Shown: positions 20,577 to 31,095 of the stretch, piece after piece
Position numbering within the stretch: position 1 is the first letter of the stretch
Layout of the letters: every line of letters starts with the position of its first letter
Program-made: the position numbers and the translations under genes
Notes under the pieces: model-generated
Databases searched by the model: none
Seen by the model: the letters and a program-made list of their open reading frames with translations, nothing else
What the model was told of the DNA's origin: nothing
Origin: Lithodes maja
Lineage: Eukaryota; Arthropoda; Malacostraca; Decapoda; Lithodidae
DNA length: 64,000 bases
Reading direction: 5' to 3'
Assembly: GCA_037953745.1 (NCBI GenBank)
Contig: JBAKBP010007163.1
Span: 38,661 to 102,660, forward strand

Positions 20577-21330
20577 GCATTATCTCGTGAGGACAGAGTC
20601 CACCTGGCCAGACTGAGATGTGGGCACCATCCAGCTCTTCTGAGCTATCAGAAGAGAATGGATGACTCCTTCGGCGACGCCTGTCCAGGATGTAATACAG
20701 CACCCCATACTATTAAACATATTATATAAGACTGCATTCCACACACTCACTTACGCATAATCTACATTCCTTGAGAGCCCCTTGAGCAGAACCAGTAAAT
20801 TATGCGGCACAATACCGTCTGAGCTCCTTTAACCCTTCCTGCCCGGGTGTCCGTGTGAAAGGACACCACGAAATAAGGGCAGGAGCCCGGGTGTCCTGTT
20901 ACTAGGCAGTAAGCTTTCAAGCCTATTCAGCTTGGTTGCGTCACCGCACCTCCGAAAACAATAAGGAGACGTCGGATCAATGTTATTGTTGTGACGTCAG
21001 ACGAAATTAGTGTGTGAAAAGCTCCGATATTGTCAACATCGCGGAAAAATTCGCTCCACGGAAATCGTCATCACAACTGAACCAGTTGACTTAGAGAGCT
21101 CTACTCAACGCCAGTCTACAGATTGGAAACCGCACTACGTTTATAGATGCGTGGGAAATTTCTAGCAGTTAAACTAAACAAAAATACGGTAGCCTAGGCC
21201 TAGACGTTTTTCGGCCAGATCGCCCGGGTAGCCCACACTGTCCTTTGGAGAGACAGCCCGGGCCCGGAGGGTTAAGCAGACCACTGAGTCACAATAAGAG
21301 ACTCTTATAGGGCTGGCCTTAGCTAACGCT
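20577..21330 (+). pseudogene. 3' fragment of a LINE with a CPxC zinc motif, split by a piggyBac-like element
   Basis: The plus strand translates as EDRVHLARLRCGHHPALLSY, then QKRMDDSFGDACPGCNTAPHT and IKH, matching the C-terminus of the minus-strand LINE at 49.85-50.6 kb. The fragment is interrupted by the TTAA element at 20829-21275. Decayed by stops. Confidence 0.65.
20829..21275. mobile_element. Non-autonomous piggyBac-type element, 447 bases
   Basis: TTAA at both borders; left end TTAACCCTTCCTGCCCGGG, right end (inverted) TTAACCCTCCGGGCCCGGG. A block near the right end (ctctaagtcaactggttcag, inverted) is shared with the right ends of the elements at 30992-35205 and 54622-55110. A dyad GGTGTCC..GGACACC directly follows the left terminus. 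No transposase gene, so it would depend on a related autonomous element. Confidence 0.82.
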
Positions 21331-21639
21331 AAGGGACTTTGTATCCACTCAGTGACTTTACACATCCAAGGGAAAATAATAGGATTGAAATGGGAGTGTA
21401 GTAGTAGTAGTATCAGTCGTAGTACTACCTGTAGTAGTCATTCCCTAGGCTGCCTGGCCGAACAACCCCAATAGAAGCGTAGTTTCTGACACTGGTTAAT
21501 TCATATGATCAATTAAAAGTTTTACAACAAATGATTCTTTTAAATTAATCACATTCTTTTTTTACATCCATACATAAAATCTTGGGAGTGCGTGAGACTT
21601 GCTGTGGGCGAGTGTACACTGCCCAGACATGATGAACCT

Positions 21640-21850
21640 GGGACATGACGTGTTTAGCAGTTTCTTCTGGCTCTTATTAGACAATTTTATACAGCTTAGG
21701 AAGGATCTGTGGGCATTAAAAGGGTATAGGCTATCTCAATTAACCCTCTGACTTCCATATAGCCTTCCTGTTCTGAATAAAAGTGTCTACTAATAGCCAG
21801 AACAAACTGTCCAAACGTTTCATATTCCTCAAGGGGTTTAATGTTAATAA
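21640..21850. mobile_element. Decayed TTAA-MITE relative
   Basis: Internal text (tcttctggctcttattagac, then aaaagggtataggctatctc and tagccagaacaaa) places it in the MITE family at 53166-53376. Ends are eroded. Confidence 0.5.
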
Positions 21851-21987
21851 GAATAAAATGGGTCTTGCTCATTTCAAACAACAATATTACAAAGGGTAAA
21901 AGCATAAACTCACCTTCAAAATATACTGTACATATACCTATACCAAAATTAAATCCTGTCATTCGTCCACAGCACTTGTCTTAGGTT

Positions 21988-22202
21988 CTATAGTCTATTC
22001 GCTGTAAGTAGGCGAGAAATCATGACCTCTAAATTCTGTAACTAAAAAACGACTAAAGTAATCAAGCTAATATTTCTACCATTTGGGAAGAGTCAGTCAT
22101 GGAATAGATGTGGAAATTTACAGCCAATTTGCTCTAGCCCTTTTTGAGTTACAGAGGATAGAGTTCATGATTTTTTGCCTACTTACAGCGAATAGACTGT
22201 AG
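21988..22202. mobile_element. MITE with 25-base inverted ends (ctatagtctattcgc family)
   Basis: Left end CTATAGTCTATTCGCTGTAA; the right end is its near-perfect inverse (gcctacttacagcgaataga). 215 bases, non-coding. The interior reads tttctaccatttgggaagag. Partial copies are at 16754-17603, 19540, 45440 and 51596. Superfamily not determined because the target duplication is unclear. Confidence 0.75.
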
Positions 22203-22324
22203 TCTTGGTAACTGTACATGACAAAAAAGTGTGGTTGGTGAGCTTGGTGGAGTAGACAGGAGTAGAGGTGGAGATGGAAGGCACCTCGGGCAAACATCAT
22301 CCGAACAGGTCGAGCGGCTGTAGG

Positions 22325-22394
22325 GGAGGGGGAGGAGGAGGAGGGAGGGGGGTGGTGGTGGGGTCAGTCAGTGGGGAGCATCTTCGGAAGCTTT

Positions 22395-22436
<42 letters not shown>

Positions 22437-22445
22437 GAGGAACTG

Positions 22446-22491
<46 letters not shown>
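22325..22491. repeat. Compound microsatellite: GGA-rich, (GTA)n, (TCA)n
   Basis: A GGAGG-rich tract (22325-22360), about 13 GTA units (22398-22437), then about 15 TCA/ATC units (22445-22491). Long poly-Val, poly-Ile, poly-Met and poly-Thr translations here come from the simple repeats. Confidence 0.9.
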
Positions 22492-23479
22492 GGGGGCCCC
22501 CTCACGAGAAGGCTGATGAGGATAGAGACATGGAATCCCACCACCCAAGGACCCCAACCTGCAGGGCCATGGACACTTTGGATTACTGCCACTCTACCTC
22601 ACAGGGTCACAACACATTTTTTTTTTTTTTTTTGGTACTTAATAGCTCAAGATGCATAGCTTTGAGGTGAGTAGTACGGATCCATAATTTACTGGTTGCA
22701 CATCTTGAGGGGCTTCTGACGTAAAATCCTCTCACTTTTATTTTTATAAGGATTACATGCTTTCATTAATTTTGTTGGGAGGTGTTTGGTGTGTGGGGTG
22801 AAATAAATTAATTTGATTATATCATTATACAATCATCATCATCAATAACATATTAAAGCCATTCCCATATTTGCCTGAGTGATGGGATGCTGCCTGATAG
22901 CTGCCTTCCACACAGCACAGTTTCTGGCAACTGATAGGTAGTGTGTGGCTACTTAACCACTTGAGAGGGTAACGTCCCTGCCCTTTGTGGGTCACTATGG
23001 AAGACATCAACAGTGTTGATAAATGCAGTTTACAGTTTTTGCAAACTGCATCTATCAACACAGATAGAGGAAAGGAATGTTATATACCACAATGGTATCT
23101 AGTGGTGGATAAGTACACTCCCTTTCACACTATCATGGATTACCTACTGGGAGAAATCCTGTGTTGCCTTGCAGGTTTATGCTCTTTTAGAAAAAGGTTT
23201 GACCAACTGCTAAAAACTATGGTTGGGGTCAGCAAGGGGTAGGAAACCTCTGTTCTACTCTGGGCCAGAACAAACCAATACTCCCACAAAATCCAAGTGA
23301 GGCAACTAAAATTGGTTGGCAGCAGCAAAGGCATCCAGCTGTGAAAAATGGTGTACTCAGATTACTGGCAACTCAAAGCCACCACCAGTGTACTGTCTCT
23401 GTCCTTCATAGCACTGACTCTGCTCCATGGAGAACTGTAATGCACTCTTCACCTACTGTATAGTCTGATTGTTTTACAG
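22492..23479. other. Unassigned DNA without a supported gene
   Basis: Includes a run of about 17 T (22617-22634). A stretch at 22850-23330 has longer open frames and resembles a decayed retroelement (aaactgcatttatcaacac occurs in inverted orientation near 23015-23060), but no family could be named. A weak candidate for the missing WDTC1 terminal exon was considered here and rejected. Confidence 0.4.
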
Positions 23480-23695
23480 CTATAGGTAGCGCCAACGAAC
23501 TTGACAATAATCTTGCTCCCTGACCTCTCTGTAACTCACAAGGGCCTAGAGCAAACTGGCTGTAAATATCCACACTTATTTCCTGGGGGGCTCTTCCCAA
23601 ATTATAGAAACGTCAGCCCGATTGCTTTCATTAATTTGAGTTATGAGAAGTTAAGGGGTCAAGAATATTGTCAAATTTGTTAGCCCTACCTATAC
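23480..23695. mobile_element. MITE with ctataggtagcgccaacg ends, copy 1
   Basis: Left end CTATAGGTAGCGCCAACGAA; the right end is the inverse with a few changes (tttgttagccctacctata). The interior is related to the 21988-22202 family (tcacaagggcctagagcaaa). The second copy, at 57622-57838, has better preserved ends. Non-coding. Confidence 0.72.
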
Positions 23696-24024
23696 TGTAC
23701 AAGTAAATTACCATTTTCCCATCTTCAATACTTATCTGTTACAAAGATTTTGTAACAAAATATGTTGGTAATTGTGAAAAATTGGCATTAATATGCCAGA
23801 GATACAGTATAGTACTTTCATATTTTGTCATTAAGTCTAAACAAATCAGTTGGTAAAGGATTCAATTACTATCAGCTGAAATAAAACCAACTACAGTATA
23901 AGGTGGCATCACACCAGCACTGCCGCGCTGGATGCATCAAAATCCACAATATCGGAGTAAAACCTACAATAATAAGGTCTATTATCTAACAATTGTCACA
24001 TTCAATATGATTGTATTACGTATC

Positions 24025-24336
24025 TTAACCCCTCCGTCAGTTAACACATGATCGCGTATATAAATGGTTTGGACCAAACACAGATTTGGACGCAATCGCG
24101 TATATAAATTTGGGAAACTTAGTGTTAACTTAAGTTATTATATACGCGATCGCGTATATAATCGCGTGCAAATTTGAATAGGTGCTCAGTGAAGGGCAAC
24201 ACTAAATGTGGAGCTAGTTGGCAACTTCCTACCGAGCCAGGCAGTACCACAAATAACAGTTCACCCAAATAGTGGCAAATAGTGTGTTGTCTGTCCACAG
24301 ATCAATAAGTTTCCCTGATCTGTCTGAGGGGGTTAA
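24025..24336. mobile_element. TTAA element with repeated tcgcgtatataa motif
   Basis: 312 bases, TTAA at both borders, ends TTAACCCCTCCGTCAG and (inverted) TTAACCCCCTCAGACAG. The motif tcgcgtatataa occurs at 24054, 24093 and within a perfect 24-base palindrome at 24138-24161 centred on CGATCG. No ORF. The ends fit a piggyBac-type non-autonomous element. Confidence 0.7.
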
Positions 24337-24362
24337 GTGATAATAACCTTGCATAGTTCTAT

Positions 24363-24580
24363 TTAACCCCTTCAGCATAATGCCACCTTTTTACTTTATA
24401 TTCTGGCTAAAATTAGATGATTTTATGCATTATAACAAGGATCAATGTTATTCAGAGGGTTTATTGAGATCGTTTTTACCCCTTTGAGTCCTACAGTAGA
24501 GGTAGAGCATAAGCTAAAGAAAATTGTCTAATGGTAACCAGAAAATGCTGAAAATTATGTCATCGTGCTGAAGGGGTTAA
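24363..24580. mobile_element. Complete TTAA MITE (cagcaccatgac family)
   Basis: 218 bases with TTAA on both sides, left TTAACCCCTTCAGCATAATG, right (inverted) TTAACCCCTTCAGCACGATG. The interior has cattctggctaaaattagac-like text shared by the whole family. It is the best preserved member in the window. Confidence 0.8.
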
Positions 24581-24667
24581 CTCCCAGGCTTCGGGGGGTT
24601 TAAATCCTTCGCCAATCGCCCCACCCGGACATATTAGGTGTGCAAACGCTTTGTTTATACATGTATA

Positions 24668-24925
24668 CATGTTGTTGTTGTTGTTGTTGTTCCCCAGGCT
24701 GTCTGGCCGAACAGCACCAAGGTCTCGAGCAAGGCCAAGATAAACGAGCGCCCCCACAAAATCCTCCCTGCTTACCACTAACAAAGCCCAGGTGACCGAA
24801 GCCACTCCAAGGCAGGGAACTGAGGAGGGTGCGGAAACGCCCGGGAAACCAAAGCCCCACCCAAGGCCCTGTGCCCCTCAGCAATTATGAAGGGAAAGTT
24901 GAGGGGCAAGGGAGAAGGGTTTATA
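24668..24925 (-). mobile_element. SINE with (AAC)n tail, 5'-truncated
   Basis: On the plus strand, GTT repeats (24671-24690) are followed by ccccaggctgtctggccgaa and the family core to about 24920. The 5' segment found in the 48.4 and 50.7 kb copies is absent. Confidence 0.75.
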
Positions 24926-25315
24926 CATGTTGTACCTCCCTACAGTACATACATACTATTAATACAATATTAAATCAAATATAATGATCACATACCGGTA
25001 CCTTCATTCAGTTTAAGACTGTTGAACACCCCACCATTCTAAGTTTCTTTGTTCAATGCTTATCACTACGAGAATCTCAAACAACAGATCCACCCCATGA
25101 CTCATTGAGCGTGCATGCATATATTAGTGTGACAAAAAATCGCTCAATATTTGTGCGAGTGTGTATATATGTGTGCGAGAGTTTGTATGTGTGCGAGACA
25201 ATCACATGGGTGGGGAATGGCTCAAACAAAGGCTACACTCTCTCTCTCTCACTCTGACCAAACTGCCTCTTAATGCGGGCAACATGGCGCAATCACGTGA
25301 GAGGTAGGGAGGGAA

Positions 25316-25560
25316 GATGAGTTGTTGTTGTTGTTCCCCAGGCTGTCTGACCGAACAGCCCCAAGGTCCCGAGCAAGGCCAGGGCCATAACCGAGCGCCT
25401 CCACAGAACCCTCCCTGCTTTACCATTAAGACCAAAGCTGCTCCCAGGCGAGGAGCTGGGGAAGAGGAGTTGTTGTGGGTGGGGGGGAGCAGGGAAATGC
25501 TTGGGGGAGTGCAGGAGGAGATGGGGATGCAGCTTAGGGCCGCGATTGAACCATAGAAAA
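25316..25560 (-). mobile_element. SINE with (AAC)n tail, diverged copy
   Basis: GTT run at 25321-25335, then ccccaggctgtctgaccgaa and the core. The 5' half is replaced by unrelated GC-rich text (gtggggggggagcaggg). Confidence 0.7.
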
Positions 25561-25617
25561 CTTGATTGCTTGGCATGAAACATACGACGCCATACAGCGT
25601 CACCCAAATTTGAAGGG

Positions 25618-26004
25618 TTAAGGGGGGTGACCTGTTTTTTTTTATTCTCTCCTTTTCCCTCTTTCTCTGGGTTGTATTCATTCGGTCCTATTCAGCCTAC
25701 TGTTTTAAGATGCTAAGCCCCATCCAGGTGTCAATATTTTACCGCTCACCAGCATATATATATTTTTACTTTGACAGCAAGTTAAATTTGTACATTTTTC
25801 GATAGAAAAATGTCTCCGGCGTAGCCGGATTTCTCCATACAATGCTGGCTCGCTATCGCTTCACCAGGAGGTAATCAACACCTGGATGGGGATAAACATC
25901 TTAAAACAGTTGGCTGAATGGGGCCGAAGGGATACAACTCAAAGAAAGAGAGAAAAGGAGAGAAAAAAAAAAAAAAAAAAAAAGTGACCCCCCCCCCCCC
26001 TTAA
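25618..26004. mobile_element. Palindromic TTAA MITE, copy 3
   Basis: 387 bases with TTAA on both borders, left TTAAGGGGGGTGACC, right (inverted) TTAAGGGGGGGGGGGGG running into TCAC. Arms ctactgttttaagatgct and catcttaaaacagttggc mirror each other. A 22-base A run and a C run sit next to the right end. Same family as 1153-1533. Confidence 0.78.
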
Positions 26005-26127
26005 TGCAATAATAAATACAAAATGATCAATATACAGTACAGTATTATGATCAATTTTACCAAACCCAGACTTCAATACGATTAGAAGTTGCTTTATTAT
26101 TACAGTACATTGGGGAAAAAATGTCTT

Positions 26128-26400
26128 AAATTTGTTGTTGTTTGTTGTTGTTGTTCCCCAAGCTGCCTGGCCTAACAGCCCCAAGGCCCCGAGCAAGCCA
26201 AGGCCATAACCAAGCGCCCCCACAAACCCTCCCTGCCGACCACAATAAAGCCTGGGTGACCGAAGCCACTCCATGGCGGGGAGCTGAGGAGGGTGCAGAA
26301 ACGCCCGGAAAACCAAAGCCCCACCCAGGGCCCTGTGCCCTCAGCAATTATGAAGAGAAAGTTGAGGGGCAAAGGAAAAATGTGACACTTTGGCTTCCAA
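26128..26400 (-). mobile_element. SINE with (AAC)n tail, 5'-truncated
   Basis: GTTGTT run at 26133-26154, then ccccaagctgcctggcctaa and the full core to about 26400. An adjoining TCTA/LINE tail fragment (ctatatactctggcacatac, then ggggtggccgacttc) occupies 26410-26510. Confidence 0.75.
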
Positions 26401-26519
26401 TCTTAAATCGTTCTATCTATCTATATCTATCTACAATATCTATATACTCTGGCACATACCCCATTATATATATTTTTTTTGGTAGGGGTGGCCGACTTCA
26501 ATATTAAGTTGTAAATGAG

Positions 26520-27230
26520 AGAAATGGTGCATAATCACAAACTTTGCTTTGCTTTGCTTAACCCGGCAAGCGCGATAGGCCTCACGGAAGGCTTCCTATA
26601 GGGAACGCGATAGGCCTCACGGAAGCAAGACCATAAAAAAAGCTTTCCAAAAAAAAAAGGGCCTATCAAAACAAAGGAATTTGTCTCTAGGTGAGATAAT
26701 TCCCCTCCAGTACTCATCCATGTAAATCTCACCCACCCCCCTCCCCTCCTTCCCCACCTTATTCCCCCCTCCCCTCCCCTCCTCAATTATCACCTATTTT
26801 CCCTCTTATTATCATCATTTATCGGTTATTTTTCTCTCCCGCGATAATGTAGCACAAGTGGGTTGCAGAAAAGATCGTTATGTAACACCCAGACACCGGC
26901 CCACACCGCCCCGCTCGTCTCAGTTACCTCACAGATAGCGAGAGAGGAGGGTTGCCTGTGGCTCTCTCTCGCCTGAGATTATGACCGGGTGGCCAATATC
27001 TTCGTTTTTCACCACCCAAATGCTTTTCCCACTTATTTTAGCACTCTTGAAGGTTCATATATACATCATATATGTAAAATAAAAGCATACCGAAAACAAA
27101 TAATGCTCTATATTGTAAATATAACGAATTCTGTCAGAATCCAAGGCTAGAAATGCACAAATAACTACCCTAGCCCCTAGGTCTATTAGCGCTTGTCAGG
27201 TTAAAAGGGGTTATGTGTCTCAGGAAGTTA
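26520..27230. other. Unassigned DNA
   Basis: A short direct repeat gcgataggcctcacggaag occurs twice (26570-26625). At 26735-26820 the text (ctcccctcctcaattatcac, ctattttccctcttattatc) resembles the TTAA element at 27707-28364. No exon is supported. Confidence 0.4.
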
Positions 27231-27233
27231 GTA

Positions 27234-27417
27234 CATGTCTCCCTCGATATACGATTGGGTTACGTTCCTGAAAACCCGATCTTAAATAGAAAAAATCGTA
27301 TACCGAACCCTAAAATAAATGGGGATGCGTTCTGGGACCAGCCACAACCCAAACCCAAACACCTAAAAACCTATACTAATAACGTAAATCGGGGCATCGG
27401 ATAGTGAGGGCGACCTG
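27234..27417. mobile_element. pogo-like MITE, copy 2
   Basis: 184 bases, TA on both sides, ends CATGTCTCCCTCGATATACG and (inverted) CAGGTCGCCCTCACTATCCG. The interior gattgggttacgttcctgaa matches copies 1 and 3. Confidence 0.78.
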
Positions 27418-27706
27418 TACAGTGAAACTTAAGCAATGAACCTTCCATAGCTGAATCAAATTATCTAACGTTAGCAAAAATATACAGTCAGGTCTCGATA
27501 TACACGATATAGGGGATCGTTTTTTTGTGTGTGTTTTTCCTTCATTTCTAACCCATTCCAGGTGTTTTATAGAACATTTTTGTTTTCGACAACCTGCTGG
27601 GCCTGGAGCGTACATTTATATTATATTGCCTGGTGCTCAGTGGGTTAATGAAATCAATTAACCCTTTGGCGCACCTATAGTTTCAATCAAGTTTTTTTCC
27701 CACTCC

Positions 27707-28364
27707 TTAACCTAACAAGTGCGCATGGGGGTAATTGGAAACGTCCCCCTGTGCTGACGTATTTGAGGTGTTTCCGTCACTAAAATATTCATTGTACCAT
27801 TAATAGCATTAATACTTATCCATATGCGCCTATTATGGGTTGATTATAAAGGTATTAACCTGAAACAACAATAAAACGAGTGAAAACAGCGTTTGGATGG
27901 TCAAAATCGGAGATATAGCCCGCGAGTTGTATAATGTATGGGTGAGGCAACCTGCTTTCCGCCAATTTCCCCCAAGGCCACTGAGACACAGTCGATCGAT
28001 ACTCTCTCTCTCTCTCTTGCACTCGCTTGCCATCAGTGATGACAACACCCTGCTTGCAACTCGCTAATGTTAGCACAAAAATATACCTCAGAATAAGGGA
28101 ATAACAGGGAAAATAGGTGATAACTGAAGGAGAGGAGGAAAGTGGGAAGGAGGGGAGGTAGAGGACTGAGATTTTGCATGGCCCAGGGGCCAAAAAAAAA
28201 ATAAAAATAAAAATAATTTTTTTTTTTTTTTTCGATGTCAAAAGTTGATTTTTTGTTTTACTTACTCTCAAGAGTCTCCCCGCAGTCCGCCGGGGAACTC
28301 TTAAGAGTCTCCCCGCAGTCCGCCGGGGGAACTCTTAAGAGTCTCCCCGCAGTTCCCGGGTTAA
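27707..28364. mobile_element. TTAA-bounded unit, unoccupied copy
   Basis: 658 bases with TTAA on both ends. The right end (inverted) is TTAACCCGGGAACTGCGG, followed by a tandem of gggagactcttaagagt units. A second copy is at 54137-55258 in the opposite orientation, there interrupted at the TTAA equivalent to 27855-27858. No protein is convincingly encoded; the frames present are shared by drift of simple A/T runs. Confidence 0.75.
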
Positions 28365-28654
28365 GTATATCTCCGCTCACTCAGAGCCAGTTTTGTGCCT
28401 GGCGATAATTTGTTTCTGTGACGTTTTTATCCACCAAAAAATCCTTGTATTTGGATAAATGAGGTACCATCGCTTCGTTATTGATTGAACCTGAAGATAA
28501 GCAAATAAAAACATAAAATAAATACAAAACAACCACATTGGGGCACTCCGAAATAAGAATTGTAAAACAAAAATCGAAATACCTTATCTCCAACTCGCGC
28601 TAGCTCAAAATTTTGCCCACAACATTTTTTGATTTGCATATATATATATATATA

Positions 28655-30335
28655 CAGTCGACGCTCGATTTAACGGACTAATAGGGGGGAGACCGAGTCC
28701 GTTGCTGGAAAAAGTCCGTAGCTGGAAAATTGCCTTCGTATTTCGCCTTTTTTTTTTTTTTTTTTTTTTTTTGATTGAGGGACACCTTGTGCTGTACTGT
28801 CCCTGAAAACATAATAAAGGTCTTATTTGTCATTGATATGATAAATTTCACATGGAGAAAAAAAAAAAAAAAAAAAGGAAGGATATCCCCTCCTCTGTAG
28901 GCCTACTCCCTCCCCTCCCCGTCCCGCCTCAACCCGACCCCGTTACTGTGATAATGTTGATAAGCCTTGTGCTACACCCTATTGATAATGCAAAACTATT
29001 GAACACACTTAAAAAGTGTATGTTATTTGGTCTCTATATAATCTGTGAATCATTTCCGATATGATAGAATTAAAGACATTTTTTCCACCAACTCATAATC
29101 AGCAAAAACGACACAAATGTCAATTAAAACATGTTATAATATTTCCCCATCATTTTGTGTATACCGTGGGAACAAAAAAAAACAAAAATCTATCAAACGT
29201 AAATCTCCCGTCTGGGAAGCTCGGCGCATAGACGGAGGGGAGGTGTTGAAATATTTCTTTGACTATCTTATTTATTATTTATCTATGTGCTGGAAGGATA
29301 TTATATTTTTCAATTCCATCACATTAGAAATGATTCAAAGATTACAAAAAGTCCAAATAAGACATAGTTATGTTAATGTATAAGGGATTTAGGTAGTGCA
29401 TTAGAGAGATAGATAGATAGAAAGAGAGTGTATATCGAGGGAAAAAAACAAAACAAAAAATCTATCAAACGTAAATCTACCATCTCTGCTGCACGGAGGG
29501 GAGAGTTGAAATATTTTGTTGACTATCTTATTTATTATTTATCTATGTGCTGGAAGGGATATTATATTTTTCAATTCCATCACATTAGAAATGATTCAAA
29601 GATTACAAAAAGTCCAAATAAGACATAGTTATGTTAATGTATAAGGGATTTAGGTAGTGCATTAGAGAGATAGATAGATAGAAAGAGAGTGTATATCGAG
29701 GGAAAAAAACAAAACAAAAAATCTATCAAACGTAAATCTACCATCTCTGCTCGCACGGAGGGGAGAGTTGAAATATTTTGTTGACTATCTTATTTATTAT
29801 TTATCTATGTGCTGGAAGGATATTATATTTTTCAATTCCATCACATTAGAAATGATTCAAAGATTACAAAAAGTCCAAATAAGACATAGTTATGTTAATG
29901 TATAAGGGATTTAGGTAGTGCATTAGAGAGATAGATAGATAGAAAGAGAGTGTATATCGAGGGAAAAAACAAAACAAAAAATCTATCAAACGTAAATCTA
30001 CCATCTCTGCTCGCACGGAGGGGAGAGTTGAAATATTTTGTTGACTATCTTATTTATTATTTATCTATGTGCTGGAAAGGATATTATATTTTTCAATTCC
30101 ATCACATTAGAAATGATTCAAAGATTACAAAAAGTCCAAATAAGACATAGTTATGTTAATGTATAAGGGATTTAGGTAGTGCATTAGAGAGATAAATAGA
30201 TAGAGCAACGGACTTTGCTCCAATTTTTTTCGAGCAACGGACTTTGTCCGTTGCTGGGTCATTGTCCGGCTATGGACAGAGTCCGTTAAATCCGAAATCC
30301 GTTGTATCGGGGTCCGTTAAATCGAGCGTCGACTG
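28655..30335. mobile_element. pogo-like element with internal tandem repeats
   Basis: 1681 bases. The 24-base inverted ends begin CAGTCGACGCTCGATTTAAC and are perfect; TA flanks both sides (28653-28654, 30336-30337). CAG ends and TA duplication fit pogo/Tigger. The interior is four tandem copies of a 260-base unit. No transposase is present, so it is non-autonomous. Confidence 0.82.
29120..30205. repeat. Four-copy tandem repeat, unit about 260 bases
   Basis: The marker tatcaaacgt starts at 29191, 29463, 29724 and 29984, giving spacings of 272, 261 and 260. Copies 2-4 are nearly identical, copy 1 is more diverged. Each ends with a GATA microsatellite and starts with an A-rich run. The short repeated ORF inside (ending in KSPNKT) is not a recognisable protein. 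Confidence 0.9.
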
Positions 30336-30689
30336 TATATGGAAGCGAAATTAATGAGGATTCCACTGGTAACTTCAGAATTACTATAAACCAAAATGTT
30401 ACTGAGATACACGAATAAACGTGAAAGTATCGAAAAACAGACTGAGCTGTACTCTGCTCTCTTCCCAACCAGCCGTGAGTAAACCGTTAAACTGAGGGGG
30501 TTGCCAATTGAACTAGACTTAATACTTAATATCTATGCCAAATATGGCACGCGTCAGACGAAAACTTAATTTTTGGCGAATATTTTTATGTTTTATGACG
30601 CTAAACGAGTCATCGTGCGCTTAGGGGGTAAATACCCTAATGACGCACATAGAGTCATCGTGCGCCAAAGGGTTAAATGAATGGATACA

Positions 30690-30775
30690 TGTGGTACTGC
30701 AAGGATTTGAACCTAATATACTCACACCAAAATTCAGCGCACTAACCATTACACTATCAAGACAGTTAAGAGGAT
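30690..30775 (-). mobile_element. tRNA-derived SINE head, fragment
   Basis: On the minus strand, a Pol III-like A box region (atagtgtaatggttagtgcg) is followed by a B box-like sequence (aggttcaaatcc). Related heads are at 46.0, 56.9 and 61.3 kb. Fragmentary and not a functional tRNA. Confidence 0.55.
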
Positions 30776-31005
30776 AGGTTTATTTATTTGCTCATTTATG
30801 TTTCTTTTTATTATATTATTAGTTTCCTCCCTAGACCTCCATCAAGCTTAAAAAACACCCGCCCAAGACCCTCCTTCAAGATAAATTTGTAAACAAATTT
30901 ATAGAAAAATGTCCCGGCCTGGTTTCTCTTAAATTACAGGCTATTACCTATCGCTCGCCAGGAAAAAATTAACACCAAGTGATACAAAGTCTTAACCCTT
31001 CGAAC

Positions 31006-31080
31006 CCGGGTGGTACACGTGTGTACCATTTTTTTTTGGCCCGAGGAACCCGGGTGGTACAACACTGTACCATTGCTTGC
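31006..31080. promoter_or_regulatory. Two GGTAC dyads next to the left piggyBac end
   Basis: Each dyad follows an AACCCGGGT repeat: GGTACACGTGTGTACC near 31011 and TGGTACAACACTGTACCA near 31056. They lie between the left TTAA and the transposase ATG. Position and repetition suggest transposase binding sites or a promoter-proximal control site; this is inference. Equivalent dyads are kept at 55.04-55.10 kb. Confidence 0.55.
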
Positions 31081-31095
31081 GTGAGTGCTTTTCGA

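Larger units (their letters stand above)
27658..30676. mobile_element. Large TTAA element hosting two other elements
   Basis: Outer inverted ends TTAACCCTTTGGCGCAC are perfect over 17 bases on both sides, with TTAA borders at 27658-27661 and 30673-30676. Inside are a TTAA-bounded unit (27707-28364) and a pogo-like element (28655-30335). Sequence of the outer element itself is about 0.7 kb and non-coding. The end motif gtcatcgtgcgc recurs twice near the right end. Interpreted as a piggyBac-type non-autonomous element used as a landing site by others. Confidence 0.75.

Noticed and set aside
22268..22557. Long open frames with poly-Val/Ile and poly-Met/Thr
   Set aside because: They are translations of GTA and TCA microsatellites and have no other coding features.
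22858..22885. Possible terminal WDTC1 exon (minus strand, CAG then codons ANMGMALICY and stop)
   Set aside because: Only the NMG part matches the expected C-terminus, the upstream region is not pyrimidine-rich, and it lies over 12 kb away. Too weak to call.
28381..28593. Minus-strand ORF ending in VDKNVTETNYRQAQNWL with an acceptor-like CTTCAG
   Set aside because: It lies inside the non-autonomous TTAA element at 27658-30676, has no recognisable domain and no matching donor or partner exon.
29120..30205. Regularly spaced repeats that could suggest a CRISPR array
   Set aside because: The units are about 260 bases, contiguous and without spacers, and sit inside a transposon in animal DNA. It is a tandem repeat.
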